From: Andrena cerasifolii
Lineage: Eukaryota > Arthropoda > Insecta > Hymenoptera > Andrenidae
Length of the DNA stretch: 64,000 nucleotides
NCBI RefSeq assembly: GCF_050908995.1
Contig: NW_027484939.1
Coordinates: 48,614-112,613, forward strand
Reading direction: 5' to 3'
Under the pieces are notes generated by a model, which saw only the letters and a list, made by a program, of their open reading frames with translations, searched no databases and was not told the origin of the DNA. Made by a program: the position numbers and the translations under genes. Below are positions 1-8,300 of this stretch, piece by piece; positions within the stretch are counted from its first letter, which is position 1; every line of letters starts with the position of its first letter.

Positions 1-414
1 CTCCCTGGTTTCGCACCAGGTTCGTCTGTAAGTCTACCAACCTCCGAACAGCTCCCTGGTTTCGCACCAGGTTCGTCTGTGAATAATCCAACCTCCTAAC
101 AGCTCCTCGACTTCGCGTCGAGTTCGTCTGTGAACATCATCCTAGTGACACCCCGATTTCGCATCGGGTTCGTTCACGACGTTTCACCCTCCTGCGGCTC
201 CCTGATTTCAAATCAGGTTCGTCCGCGCTTGACTCCATTCCTAGAGGCTCCCTGATTTCGCATCAGGTTCGTCCTCGCCGTCAATAATCCAAGCGGCTCC
301 CTGATTTCGCATCAGGTTCGTCCGCGCACCTTACTAACAAATTCGTTAACCATATTCCTTGGGAAATACCCTTCTCGCCGGCCTCTCGCGTTGCCGCAGC
401 CCCGGCTCGTAACA
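1..414 (+). repeat. Partial LTR (3' end) of an upstream element copy
   Basis: This stretch matches the last 414 bases of both complete LTRs in the window (3618-4031 and 13527-13940) wherever I compared it. It ends in CGTAACA and runs directly into satellite starting TTGTAAAGC, the same junction as at 13940/13941. It is therefore the 3' end of another element copy, most of which lies left of the window. It contains the last six complete covarying hairpins of the LTR (48-80, 99-131, 145-177, 194-226, 244-276, 293-325) and part of a seventh (1-30). It holds no gene; the minus-strand ORF crossing 281-700 is a chance frame running from the LTR into satellite. Confidence 0.93.
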
Positions 415-2765
415 TTGTAAAGCAAATATTGAAAAACTGATATCGAAAAACCGATATTGAAAAACAAATATTGAAAAACCGATATTGAAAAACCGATATT
501 GAAAAACCGATATTGAAAAACCGATATTGAAAAACCGATATTGAAAAACCGATATTGAAAAACTTATATCGAAAAACTGATATTGCAAAACCGATATTGA
601 AAAACAAATATTGAAAAACTGATATCGAAAAACTGATATTGCAAAACCGATATTGAAAAACAAATATTGTAAAACTGATATCGAAAAACTGATGTTGCAA
701 AACCGATATTGAAACCGATATTAGAACCGATATTCAAAAACCGATATTGGAGAACAAATATTGAAAAACCGATATTGAAAAACTGATATTGAAAAACTGA
801 TATTGAAACCGATATTAGAACCGATATTGAAAAACCGATATTGTAAAGCAAATATTGAAAAACTGATATCGAAAAACCGATATTGAAAAACTCATATCAA
901 AAACTGATATTGCAAAACCGATATTGAAACCGATATTAGAACCGATATTGAAACACAAATATTGAAAAACTGATATCGAAAAACTGATATTGCAAAACCG
1001 ATATTGAAACCGATATTAGAACCGATATTCAAAAATCGATATTGGAGAACAAATATTGAAAAACTGATATTGAAAAACCGATATTGAAAAACCTATATAG
1101 AAAAACTGATATCGAAAAACTGATATTGAAAAACCGATATTGAAAAACCGATATTGAGAAACTGATGTTGCAAAACCGATATTGTTCTAAACCGATATTG
1201 AAAAACCGATATAGTAAAGCAAATATTGAAAAACTGATATCGAAAAACTGATATCGAAAAACTGATATTGAAAAACCGATATTGAAAAACCGATATTGAA
1301 AAACTGATATTGAAACCGATATTAGAACCGATATTGAAAAACCGATATTGAAAAACAAATATCGAATAACTGATATTGCAAAACCGATATTGAAACCGAT
1401 ATTAGAACCGATATTGAAAAACTGATATTGAAACCGATATTAGAAACGATATTGAAAAACAAATATTGAAAAACTGATATCGAAAAACTGATATTGCAAA
1501 ACCGATATTGAAACCGATATTAGAACTGATATTGAAAAACCGATATTGTAAAGCAAATATTGAAAAACTGATATCGAAAAACTGATATTGAAAAACCGAT
1601 ATTGAAAAACCGATATTGAAAAACTGATATTGAAACCGATATTAGAACAAATATTGAAAAACTGATATTGAGAAACCGATATTGAAAAACAAATATTGAA
1701 AAACCGATATTGAAAAACCGATATTGAAAAACCAATATTGAAAAACTTATATCGAAAAACTGATATTGCAAAACCGATATTGAAAAACAAATATTGAAAA
1801 ACTGATATCGAAAAACTGATATTGAAAAACCGATATTGAAAAACCGATATTGAAAAACTGATATTGAAACCGATATTAGAACAAATATTGAAAAACTGAT
1901 ATTGAGAAACCGATATTGAAAAACCGATATTGAAAAACTGATATTGAAACCGATATTAGAACAAATATTGAAAAACTGATATTGAGAAACCGATATTGAA
2001 AAACCGATATTGAAAAACTGATATTGAAACCGATATTAGAACCGATATTGAAAAACCGATATTGAAAAACAAATATCGAATAACTGATATTGCAAAACCG
2101 ATATTGAAACCGATATTAGAACCGATATTGAAAAACCGATATTGTAAAGCAAATATTGAAAAACTGATATCGAAAAACTGATATTGAAAAACCGATATTG
2201 AAAAACCGATATTGAAAAACTGATATTGAAACAGATATTAGAACAAATATTGAAAAACTGATATTGAGAAACCGATATTGAAAAACTGATATTGAAACCG
2301 ATATTAGAACCGATATTGAAAAACCGATATTGTAAAGCAAATATTGAAAAACTGATATCGAAAAACCGATATTGTAAAGCAAATATTGAAAAACTGATAT
2401 TGAAAAACCGATATTGAAAAACTGATATTGAAACCGATATTAGAACAAATATTGAAAAACTGATATTGAGAAACCGATATTGAAAAACCGATATTGAAAA
2501 ACCGATATTGGAGAACCGATATTGAAAAACTTGTATCGAAAATCTGATATTGCAAAACCGATATTGAATCCGATATTAGAACCGATATTGAAAAACTGAT
2601 ATCGAAAAACTGATGTTGCAAAACCGATATTGAAACCGATATTAGAACCGATATTCAAAAACCGATATTGGAGAACAAATATTGAAAAACCGATATTGAA
2701 AAACCGATATTGAAAAACTGATATTGAAACCGATATTAGAACCGATATTGAAAAACCGATATTGT
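415..2765. repeat. 14-bp satellite array between two element copies
   Basis: This is a head-to-tail array of 14-bp monomers, consensus CCGATATTGAAAAA. Common variants are CTGATATTGAAAAA, CAAATATTGAAAAA, CTGATATCGAAAAA, CTGATATTGCAAAA, CTTATATCGAAAAA and CCGATATTGGAGAA, plus 12-bp forms CCGATATTGAAA and CCGATATTAGAA. The 2351 bases match 13941-16291 at a constant offset of 13526, including rare private variants such as the TTGTATCG monomer near 2531 and the AAAATCGATATTGG junction near 1035. It ends exactly where the 5' LTR begins. No gene is present; the ORFs seen on the minus strand are produced by the repeat. Confidence 0.95.
2762..2765. repeat. Target-site duplication, left copy (TTGT)
   Basis: TTGT lies directly before the 5' LTR and is repeated directly after the 3' LTR at 13941-13944. 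Joining the flanks with one TTGT gives CCGATATTGTAAAGCAAATA, a junction found many times in the satellite, for instance near 840 and 2333. Four base pairs is the usual duplication length for Gypsy/errantivirus integrases. Confidence 0.93.
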
Positions 2766-2949
2766 TGTTACGTATGTGGATTTTTCCCCATACGCCGCTC
2801 TCAACCACTTTTCGAGCTCGCGTCTACGAAGGGAAAACGCCCTAAAAATCCTTTTGCTTATCACATACCACTAAGGGGGGTCATGATCTCGACCATCTGG
2901 ATCACGACCATGGGAACGGGAGTGACACGACGACGACCCCGAAGAATTT

Positions 2950-3036
2950 CCTTATATGGAAATTTCAAATGCATCCCCACTCATTTTTGGGACTATATAA
3001 ACCCTTTGGTTTCTACCCTCTGCGGTTAAAAGCAGT
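2950..3036 (+). promoter_or_regulatory. LTR promoter: CArG-like box, TATA box, initiator
   Basis: TATATAA lies at 2994-3000. A CAGTA initiator-like site at 3033-3037 puts the probable start near 3034, about 40 bases from the first T of the TATA, slightly further than the usual 30. CCTTATATGG at 2950-2959 fits the CArG consensus (CC, six A/T, GG) bound by SRF-type MADS factors; whether it is used is unknown. These sites define the U3/R boundary. The same block is present in the 3' LTR at 12859-12945. Confidence 0.7.
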
Positions 3037-3420
3037 ACAGTTACGCGTAGAGTAACGTTGTGCCACGCTCGTACCGAGTCGGTTGAATTCAGGAAGATCG
3101 AGCTAAAGTCTCTGTCGGAATCACAGTTGATCCCATAGAATCCGCGAGTTCGGTTTACATTCTATTGGACACTTTGTAATAGCCGCTCGTACGCCCCGCA
3201 TCGCCAGTGCGTCAACACCGAGCAAATTAGTGGTAATTTTCACACATTTATTACACTATTTAATCGCGACATTCACATTTGTACCAACTAATCTTGAATA
3301 CACGAATGGTGTTCACTTCTAAATCGAGTTGATTCGTTAAACCCATCTTTTACCCAGCGATCCTTATTAAACTTAGTAGCGCTCACCCACTGATACAACT
3401 TTACCGCTCGAGTTGTATCA

Positions 3421-3426
3421 AATAAA
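3421..3426 (+). terminator. Poly(A) signal in the LTR
   Basis: AATAAA at 3421-3426 lies about 390 bases after the inferred transcription start; a second AATAAA occurs at 3507-3512. Using the first would end R at about 3440-3450 and place nearly the whole hairpin array in U5, so the array would appear only in the 5' leader of genomic RNA. The equivalents in the 3' LTR are 13330-13335 and 13416-13421, where they would act for real 3'-end formation. Confidence 0.6.
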
Positions 3427-3460
3427 AATTAAGAGTTACGAGGCATTAATAACATTTCCC

Positions 3461-3942
3461 GCGACTCCCTGATCTAGCATCAGGTTAGTTAGCAACCTTT
3501 CATCCAAATAAAGGAATTTTACCAACCTAGTGGCTCCCCGATTTCGCATCGGGTTCGTCCACGTGTAACCCTCCTACGGCTCCCTGATTTCGCATCAGGT
3601 TCGTCCGTATCCTACAGCTCCCTGGTTTCGCACCAGGTTCGTCTGTAAGTCTACCAACCTCCGAACAGCTCCCTGGTTTCGCACCAGGTTCGTCTGTGAA
3701 TAATCCAACCTCCTAACAGCTCCTCGACTTCGCGTCGAGTTCGTCTGTGAACATCATCCTAGTGACACCCCGATTTCGCATCGGGTTCGTTCACGACGTT
3801 TCACCCTCCTGCGGCTCCCTGATTTCAAATCAGGTTCGTCCGCGCTTGACTCCATTCCTAGAGGCTCCCTGATTTCGCATCAGGTTCGTCCTCGCCGTCA
3901 ATAATCCAAGCGGCTCCCTGATTTCGCATCAGGTTCGTCCGC
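3461..3942 (+). other. Array of ten covarying two-stem hairpins (5' LTR copy)
   Basis: Ten copies of a 33-35-nt motif: outer stem of 4-5, CTC, inner stem of 6, loop TTCGC, inner stem partner, TTCGT, outer stem partner. Copies: 3461-3493, 3530-3562, 3575-3609, 3613-3647, 3665-3697, 3716-3748, 3762-3794, 3811-3843, 3861-3893, 3910-3942. Inner stems are CCTGAT/ATCAGG (five), CCCGAT/ATCGGG (two), CCTGGT/ACCAGG (two) and CTCGAC/GTCGAG (one), all perfectly paired. Outer stems are GTGG/CCAC, TACGG/CCGTA, TACAG/CTGTA, ACAG/CTGT (two), GTGA/TCAC, GCGG/CCGC (two) and GAGG/CCTC. Only the first copy has an outer mismatch, and it also has an altered loop (CTAGC) and bulge (TTAGT). Linkers are mostly 13-18 nt, pyrimidine/A-rich and poor in pairing. 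Paired changes in both stems indicate selection on structure. Function is unknown; packaging, translation or a DNA boundary role are all possible. Confidence 0.85.
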
Positions 3943-4035
3943 GCACCTTACTAACAAATTCGTTAACCATATTCCTTGGGAAATACCCTTCTCGCCGGCC
4001 TCTCGCGTTGCCGCAGCCCCGGCTCGTAACAGAAC

Positions 4036-4053
4036 TGGTGACAGCGGTGGGAT
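4036..4053 (+). promoter_or_regulatory. Primer-binding site (tRNA-Leu-like)
   Basis: The TGG expected to pair with the tRNA CCA end occurs four bases after the LTR. The 18 bases from 4036 (TGGTGACAGCGGTGGGAT) match 15 of 18 positions of the complement of a typical tRNA-Leu 3' end as I remember it, with mismatches at positions 6, 10 and 11. Its position is diagnostic of a minus-strand primer site; the tRNA identity is a tentative inference. Confidence 0.65.
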
Positions 4054-4169
4054 GCTACTGCATTAGAATCGCCGTAAAATTTGGTTTTTAAATACGTTAA
4101 AATCACTCGTAATTTATTATTGACAATATACTAGTTTTCGCTAGTCAAGTCACTTAAGAAAGTTTCAAA
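4054..4169 (+). other. Leader between PBS and gag
   Basis: This 116-base stretch follows the PBS and leads to the gag start. A short upstream ORF (ATG at 4052, five codons including the stop) starts at its edge. The gag ATG at 4170 has A at -3, a good initiation context. A packaging signal would be expected hereabouts, but I see no specific motif. Confidence 0.5.
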
Positions 4170-5396
4170 ATGACAAGCACACAGGCTAACGTCTCTTCTA
4201 ACGACATTATGAACCTGACAGTTTCAATTGCAAACTCAATGTCGCTTTTGACGCAACGGACATGTATACAGAACATTACTATGTCAATTCCAACCTTCGA
4301 CGGTGAAAGTCCACCCTTGACGCGCTTTGCACAAAATGTGGAAGACGGGTTAACTTTGATTCCTGAGGGTACGGAAGCTGAGTATCTTGCGATAATTTTA
4401 ACAAAACTGATCGGTCCGGCACGTAGGTGCACGTTAGAGCACAAATTCAACTCTGTTAAGACATTAGTCCAACATTTGAAAAAGAGATTCGCGCCGGGAA
4501 GAAGTTTGTCATACTTCCAAGTAGAAATCGCGAAATTACATATTCGTGAAGGAGAAAGTCTGCGACAATACGTCGACAGGACCAGTCATCTCGTTTATTG
4601 TGCGCGCGGAGCTATTCGGGAAAGATATCTGGATCATGCTGAAGACTTCGTCAAAGAAATGGAAAAGGACGTTAAAGAAAACTTCATCGATGGTTTACCA
4701 GATCGAATTTCCTGGAAAGTGTCGGCTCAAACTCAAGACATCAAAACACTTGAACAAGCTTACGACGCCGTGCTCCAGATAGACAGAAAATTAAGGAATC
4801 GGCGACAGTCGCCCCGTAATGATTCACCCTCCAGGTGGTCTCGTCGAGAACATTACGCTGAAGATTCTCGCCACAACGACCGTCAAGTGTCGTATCCACA
4901 TTCTCCAAGTAGGTACGACGAAAACAGGGATCGGTCTACAAGAACATCTGGTTTTGAAGAGGAACGAGAAGGACGGACACGTACGACGGCCTGGACTTTG
5001 CGTCACCGGAGCCCCTCGAAATCCCCTTCTTATCGCTCCGACTCATCGTACGCAGATGATGGAGAAAAACATTATTCCATCTTAAAAAATCCCGATAAAA
5101 ATCACAAGCCGAGTTTATACTGCTGGCATTGCGGTACGACCGGACATGACGGAAAATCCTGTAGGAAACATCCGCGTAGTCCGAGATATCAACGAGACTC
5201 GCGAGATTCATCTGTCGAATCTAACAAGTCTTTAAACTTCGATCGCGCTCAACGTATAGGCGACACGATGAGCGGAAACAAAGAAGCTCGCCAAAGGACA
5301 GTCCGCTTCGAAGAGGAAACCTCGTCAAGGAAGCACCTGCCCCACGCATCAAAACCAAGGTTCCAGAACTGGAGTCAGGAACGGGAGAATTCTTAA
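4170..5396 (+). CDS. gag: Gag polyprotein
   Basis: The 408-residue product is the structural protein that assembles the particle and binds the RNA. Residues about 35-200 form a helical capsid-like region of Gypsy Gag type, beginning near the segment IPTFDGESPP. Residues about 205-300 are rich in Arg, Ser, Asp and Tyr and look disordered. A single CCHC zinc knuckle, CWHCGTTGHDGKSC (C-x2-C-x4-H-x4-C), lies at residues 318-331 (5121-5162) and is the expected nucleic-acid-binding element. The tail after it is basic and overlaps the pol frame. The start at 4170 is the first ATG after the PBS with a good context (A at -3). The frame is unbroken and ends at 5396, with the pol frame open beneath it from 5225 in the -1 register. 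Confidence 0.95.
   Translation: MTSTQANVSSNDIMNLTVSIANSMSLLTQRTCIQNITMSIPTFDGESPPLTRFAQNVEDGLTLIPEGTEAEYLAIILTKLIGPARRCTLEHKFNSVKTLVQHLKKRFAPGRSLSYFQVEIAKLHIREGESLRQYVDRTSHLVYCARGAIRERYLDHAEDFVKEMEKDVKENFIDGLPDRISWKVSAQTQDIKTLEQAYDAVLQIDRKLRNRRQSPRNDSPSRWSRREHYAEDSRHNDRQVSYPHSPSRYDENRDRSTRTSGFEEEREGRTRTTAWTLRHRSPSKSPSYRSDSSYADDGEKHYSILKNPDKNHKPSLYCWHCGTTGHDGKSCRKHPRSPRYQRDSRDSSVESNKSLNFDRAQRIGDTMSGNKEARQRTVRFEEETSSRKHLPHASKPRFQNWSQERENS
5231..5292 (+). promoter_or_regulatory. -1 ribosomal frameshift signal (gag to pol)
   Basis: TTTAAAC at 5231-5237 sits in the gag frame as T TTA AAC, a canonical X XXY YYZ slippery heptamer of the efficient U UUA AAC kind. It lies 7 bases after the last stop in the pol frame (TAA 5222-5224), so slippage enters the open pol frame at once. 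After an 8-nt spacer, CGCTCA (5246-5251) can pair with TGAGCG (5269-5274). Loop bases GGCGA (5259-5263) can pair with TCGCC (5288-5292), giving a possible H-type pseudoknot. Sequence and register are seen directly; the fold and its activity are inferred. Confidence 0.85.
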
Positions 5397-8300
5397 TTGA
5401 TGGCGGAGCATCCGTAAATTTAGTAGTTATTACCGCCCTGGGAGAAAATGCTACGATAAACTCTCGGGAAGAAATTGAATTAACTGGAATTACAACTAAT
5501 CCAATTCATACATTAGGAACAACAATTCTTCACATCCACGAAGCTCCCGCACTTTTCTATGTGGTAAAAGAGCTTGCAATAGAAGCAGACGGACTAATAG
5601 GAAGCCCATTTTTAAAACAGGAGGAGGCCGAAATTTCCTATTACCATGGGACTTTGGTATTAAAAAATAAACCTACCCGACCTCTACGTTTTTCAAATTA
5701 TCAGGACATACCTCAAACTAACAAACTACCGACGTCTACCAAACATCGTATTGAACCTAGGACGTCGCAACAGATTGCTATAACAATAACAAACCCCAGG
5801 ATTAGGGAAGGATATTTACCACGTATCAAGACCCTCGAACATCTGTACATAGGGGAAGCAGTTGTAAAGAACAGTGAAGGAAAGTGCTACGTTATGGCAA
5901 CAAACACCAGCGATGAACCCCTAGACGTGGAGATAGAACCGCAAACATTGGAGCCGTTTGATATCTTCAGTTCATCAGATGAAGATTTTTACTCAGCTGC
6001 AGAACACCCGTTAAATTTTAAAACTAACGAAGATAAGAAACAGAAAATCTTGGAAACTCTAAACACCAAACATTTGAACAAAGAGGAACTAAATTTTGTT
6101 ACAAATTTAGTTAAAGAATTTCCTGACCGATTTTATCTTCCTGGAGATAAACTAGGTAAGGCTTCCGACTTTAAACATTCAATTCATACATCTAACGATA
6201 TTCCAATCAATACGAGACAATATCGCTATCCTCTCATTCATCAAAAGGAAATTCAAAAACAAATCAGCGCCTTATTATCAAATGGTATAATTACACCTTC
6301 TAAATCTCCATATAATTCACCTTTATGGATCGTACCAAAGAAAGAAGATGAAAATGGAGTAAAACGTTGGCGATTGGTGATAGATTTCCGCGGTCTCAAC
6401 GAAATAACAATTTCTGATAAATATCCATTACCTCAAATCACCGAGATTTTAGATCGACTAGGAGGAGCTAAATATTTTTCAGTCTTTGATCTCGCTAGTG
6501 GATTTCATCAAATAGAGATGGATCCGAAAGATAAAGCAAAAACAGCATTCACTACTCCAAATGGACATTACGAATTCTCTCGAATGCCTTTCGGATTAAA
6601 GAATGCACCACCCACTTTTCAACGCCTCATGGATCAAGCACTCACTGGACTTCAAGGAACAGACCTCTTTGTCTACTTGGATGACATAGTGATCTATGCA
6701 TCATCCTTACAGGAACATAATATTAAAGTCAAAAAGTTGCTAAATCGCCTTCGAGAACATGGATTAACCCTGCAGACCAACAAATGTCAATTCTTGCGAA
6801 AGGAAGTTGCATACCTTGGACACATTATTTCAAAGGAAGGAGTAAGACCCGATCCTAGGAAACTAAAAGCTGTTCAAGATTTTCCTACACCTACAACGCA
6901 GAAGAACATTCAACAATTCTTAGGACTTGTAGGATATTACCGAAGATTCGTACCTAATTTCACCACAAAGGCAAAACCTTTAATTAACCTATTAGGAAAA
7001 GGCATCAAATTCAAATGGACTGAAGAACAAGACCAAAGTTTTAAGCAATTACGTAACGAACTTTGTCAACAACCCATATTGCAATATCCAGATTTCAGTA
7101 AACCATTTATTGTAACAACAGATGCCTCCGATTACGCTATTGGAGCTGTACTTAGCCAAGGCGACATAGGAAGCGACCTGCCGATTGCCTACGCATCCCG
7201 CAGCCTAAATAAACCTGAGAAGAACTACTCAGCTACTGAAAAGGAATGTTTGGCCATGGTTTACGCCGTAAGATACTTCAGGCCTTATATCTATGGAACC
7301 CCATTCACCCTCGTTACAGATCACAGACCACTGTTATGGCTACACTCTGTCAAAGACCCCACTTCTAGACTAATGAAATGGAAACTCCGACTTTTGGAGT
7401 ACGAGTACCAGGTTGTCCACAAATCCGGAAAGACGAATAAGAACGCAGACGCATTATCGCGCAACCCCTCTTCTGCCTGCCTACCACTTATTCCACGAGA
7501 ACTCCAGGATCCTGACTTCAAAGTCCAGATACCGAAAACAGACGCTAACACCGAGACAATTGGGCACCGTATACGACAGCTACGTCGCGACAGGGAAAAC
7601 CGACCTAAGTACCGGGAGACAAGTAGCAGTTCAGACGAGATAGAAGACACCGCACGTGGGAACGTTCAACATTCTCCAATTATACACAAGAACAGATCTT
7701 TTCCCAGCTTATCTCAAGAGGTAACCATGCCAGATGAACGCCAGGAAACCATAAACACTTTTTCGCCCGCAGCAAACTCCACTCAAATCGTTCCTTTAGA
7801 TAAGGACCAGACCTTATTTGACGATCTGATATCCTTTGAGGAACCGGCCGAAAATACTGTAATAGAAAATGCAAGAAACATTCAACAAGATTTATTTGGT
7901 ACACCACAAGTATCAACAGAAGTCATGGATGAACCTTTACAACCCTCAATAAACCAGCTACCTGCAGGAGCCACGACCGAAGTCAGTGTGGAACAACCAC
8001 CTGACAGCAGGTCAACTCAATCAAGGGTTTTCGACCGCACGCTTGACCCTTACCCATTCTTCACTACCGACACCGAGAATTCAAATGACCTTGACAATCT
8101 GGAAGAGATCCCGCTAGACCAACCACATAAGATTATCATTTCTTCAAACACCTTTACCGCTGAAGAAGGACATTACGTACACTTCATTTCTGCCGATTGC
8201 AATTTAGTAAACCCAGTTGGAAAATTATTGCTGGACACCGAAATGATTAATAAACCGAATCTTTTAGCAGCTCAACCGAAAAAGGGACGGGTGATAACAA

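Larger units (their letters stand above)
2766..4031 (+). repeat. 5' LTR
   Basis: The LTR is 1266 bp, starts TGTTACG and ends CGTAACA, a perfect 7-bp terminal inverted repeat with canonical TG...CA ends. U3 spans about 2766-3033 and carries the TATA box and initiator. R probably runs from about 3034 to just past the AATAAA at 3421, and the remainder to 4031 would be U5. U5 is dominated by ten structured repeats (3461-3942). It matches the 3' LTR except at 3063 and 3093. The LTR carries no coding ORF of its own. Confidence 0.96.

Noticed and set aside
415..2765. Telomeric repeat or CENP-B-box centromere satellite
   Set aside because: The 14-bp unit does not resemble TTAGG-type telomere repeats and has no CENP-B box; a centromeric role cannot be judged from sequence alone.
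2724..3029. 101-codon plus-strand ORF crossing satellite into U3
   Set aside because: It spans the insertion junction, so it cannot be an ancestral gene, and it contains the LTR promoter.
3461..3942. A CRISPR-like array in the LTR
   Set aside because: The repeats vary by paired stem changes, linkers are only about 13-18 bases and similar to one another, and the context is a eukaryotic retroelement.
3461..3942. Tandem RNA polymerase III B-boxes (GGTTCG in each hairpin)
   Set aside because: The consensus GGTTCGANNC fails at the required A in every copy, no A-box was seen, and the segment is explained better as the structured TTCGT element.
4154..5211. Other ORFs overlapping gag and pol (for example 4546-4782, 4819-5085, 4154-4450 minus, 7321-7650 minus, 8533-8868)
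   Set aside because: They lie in alternative frames inside well-supported gag or pol and show no recognisable domains.
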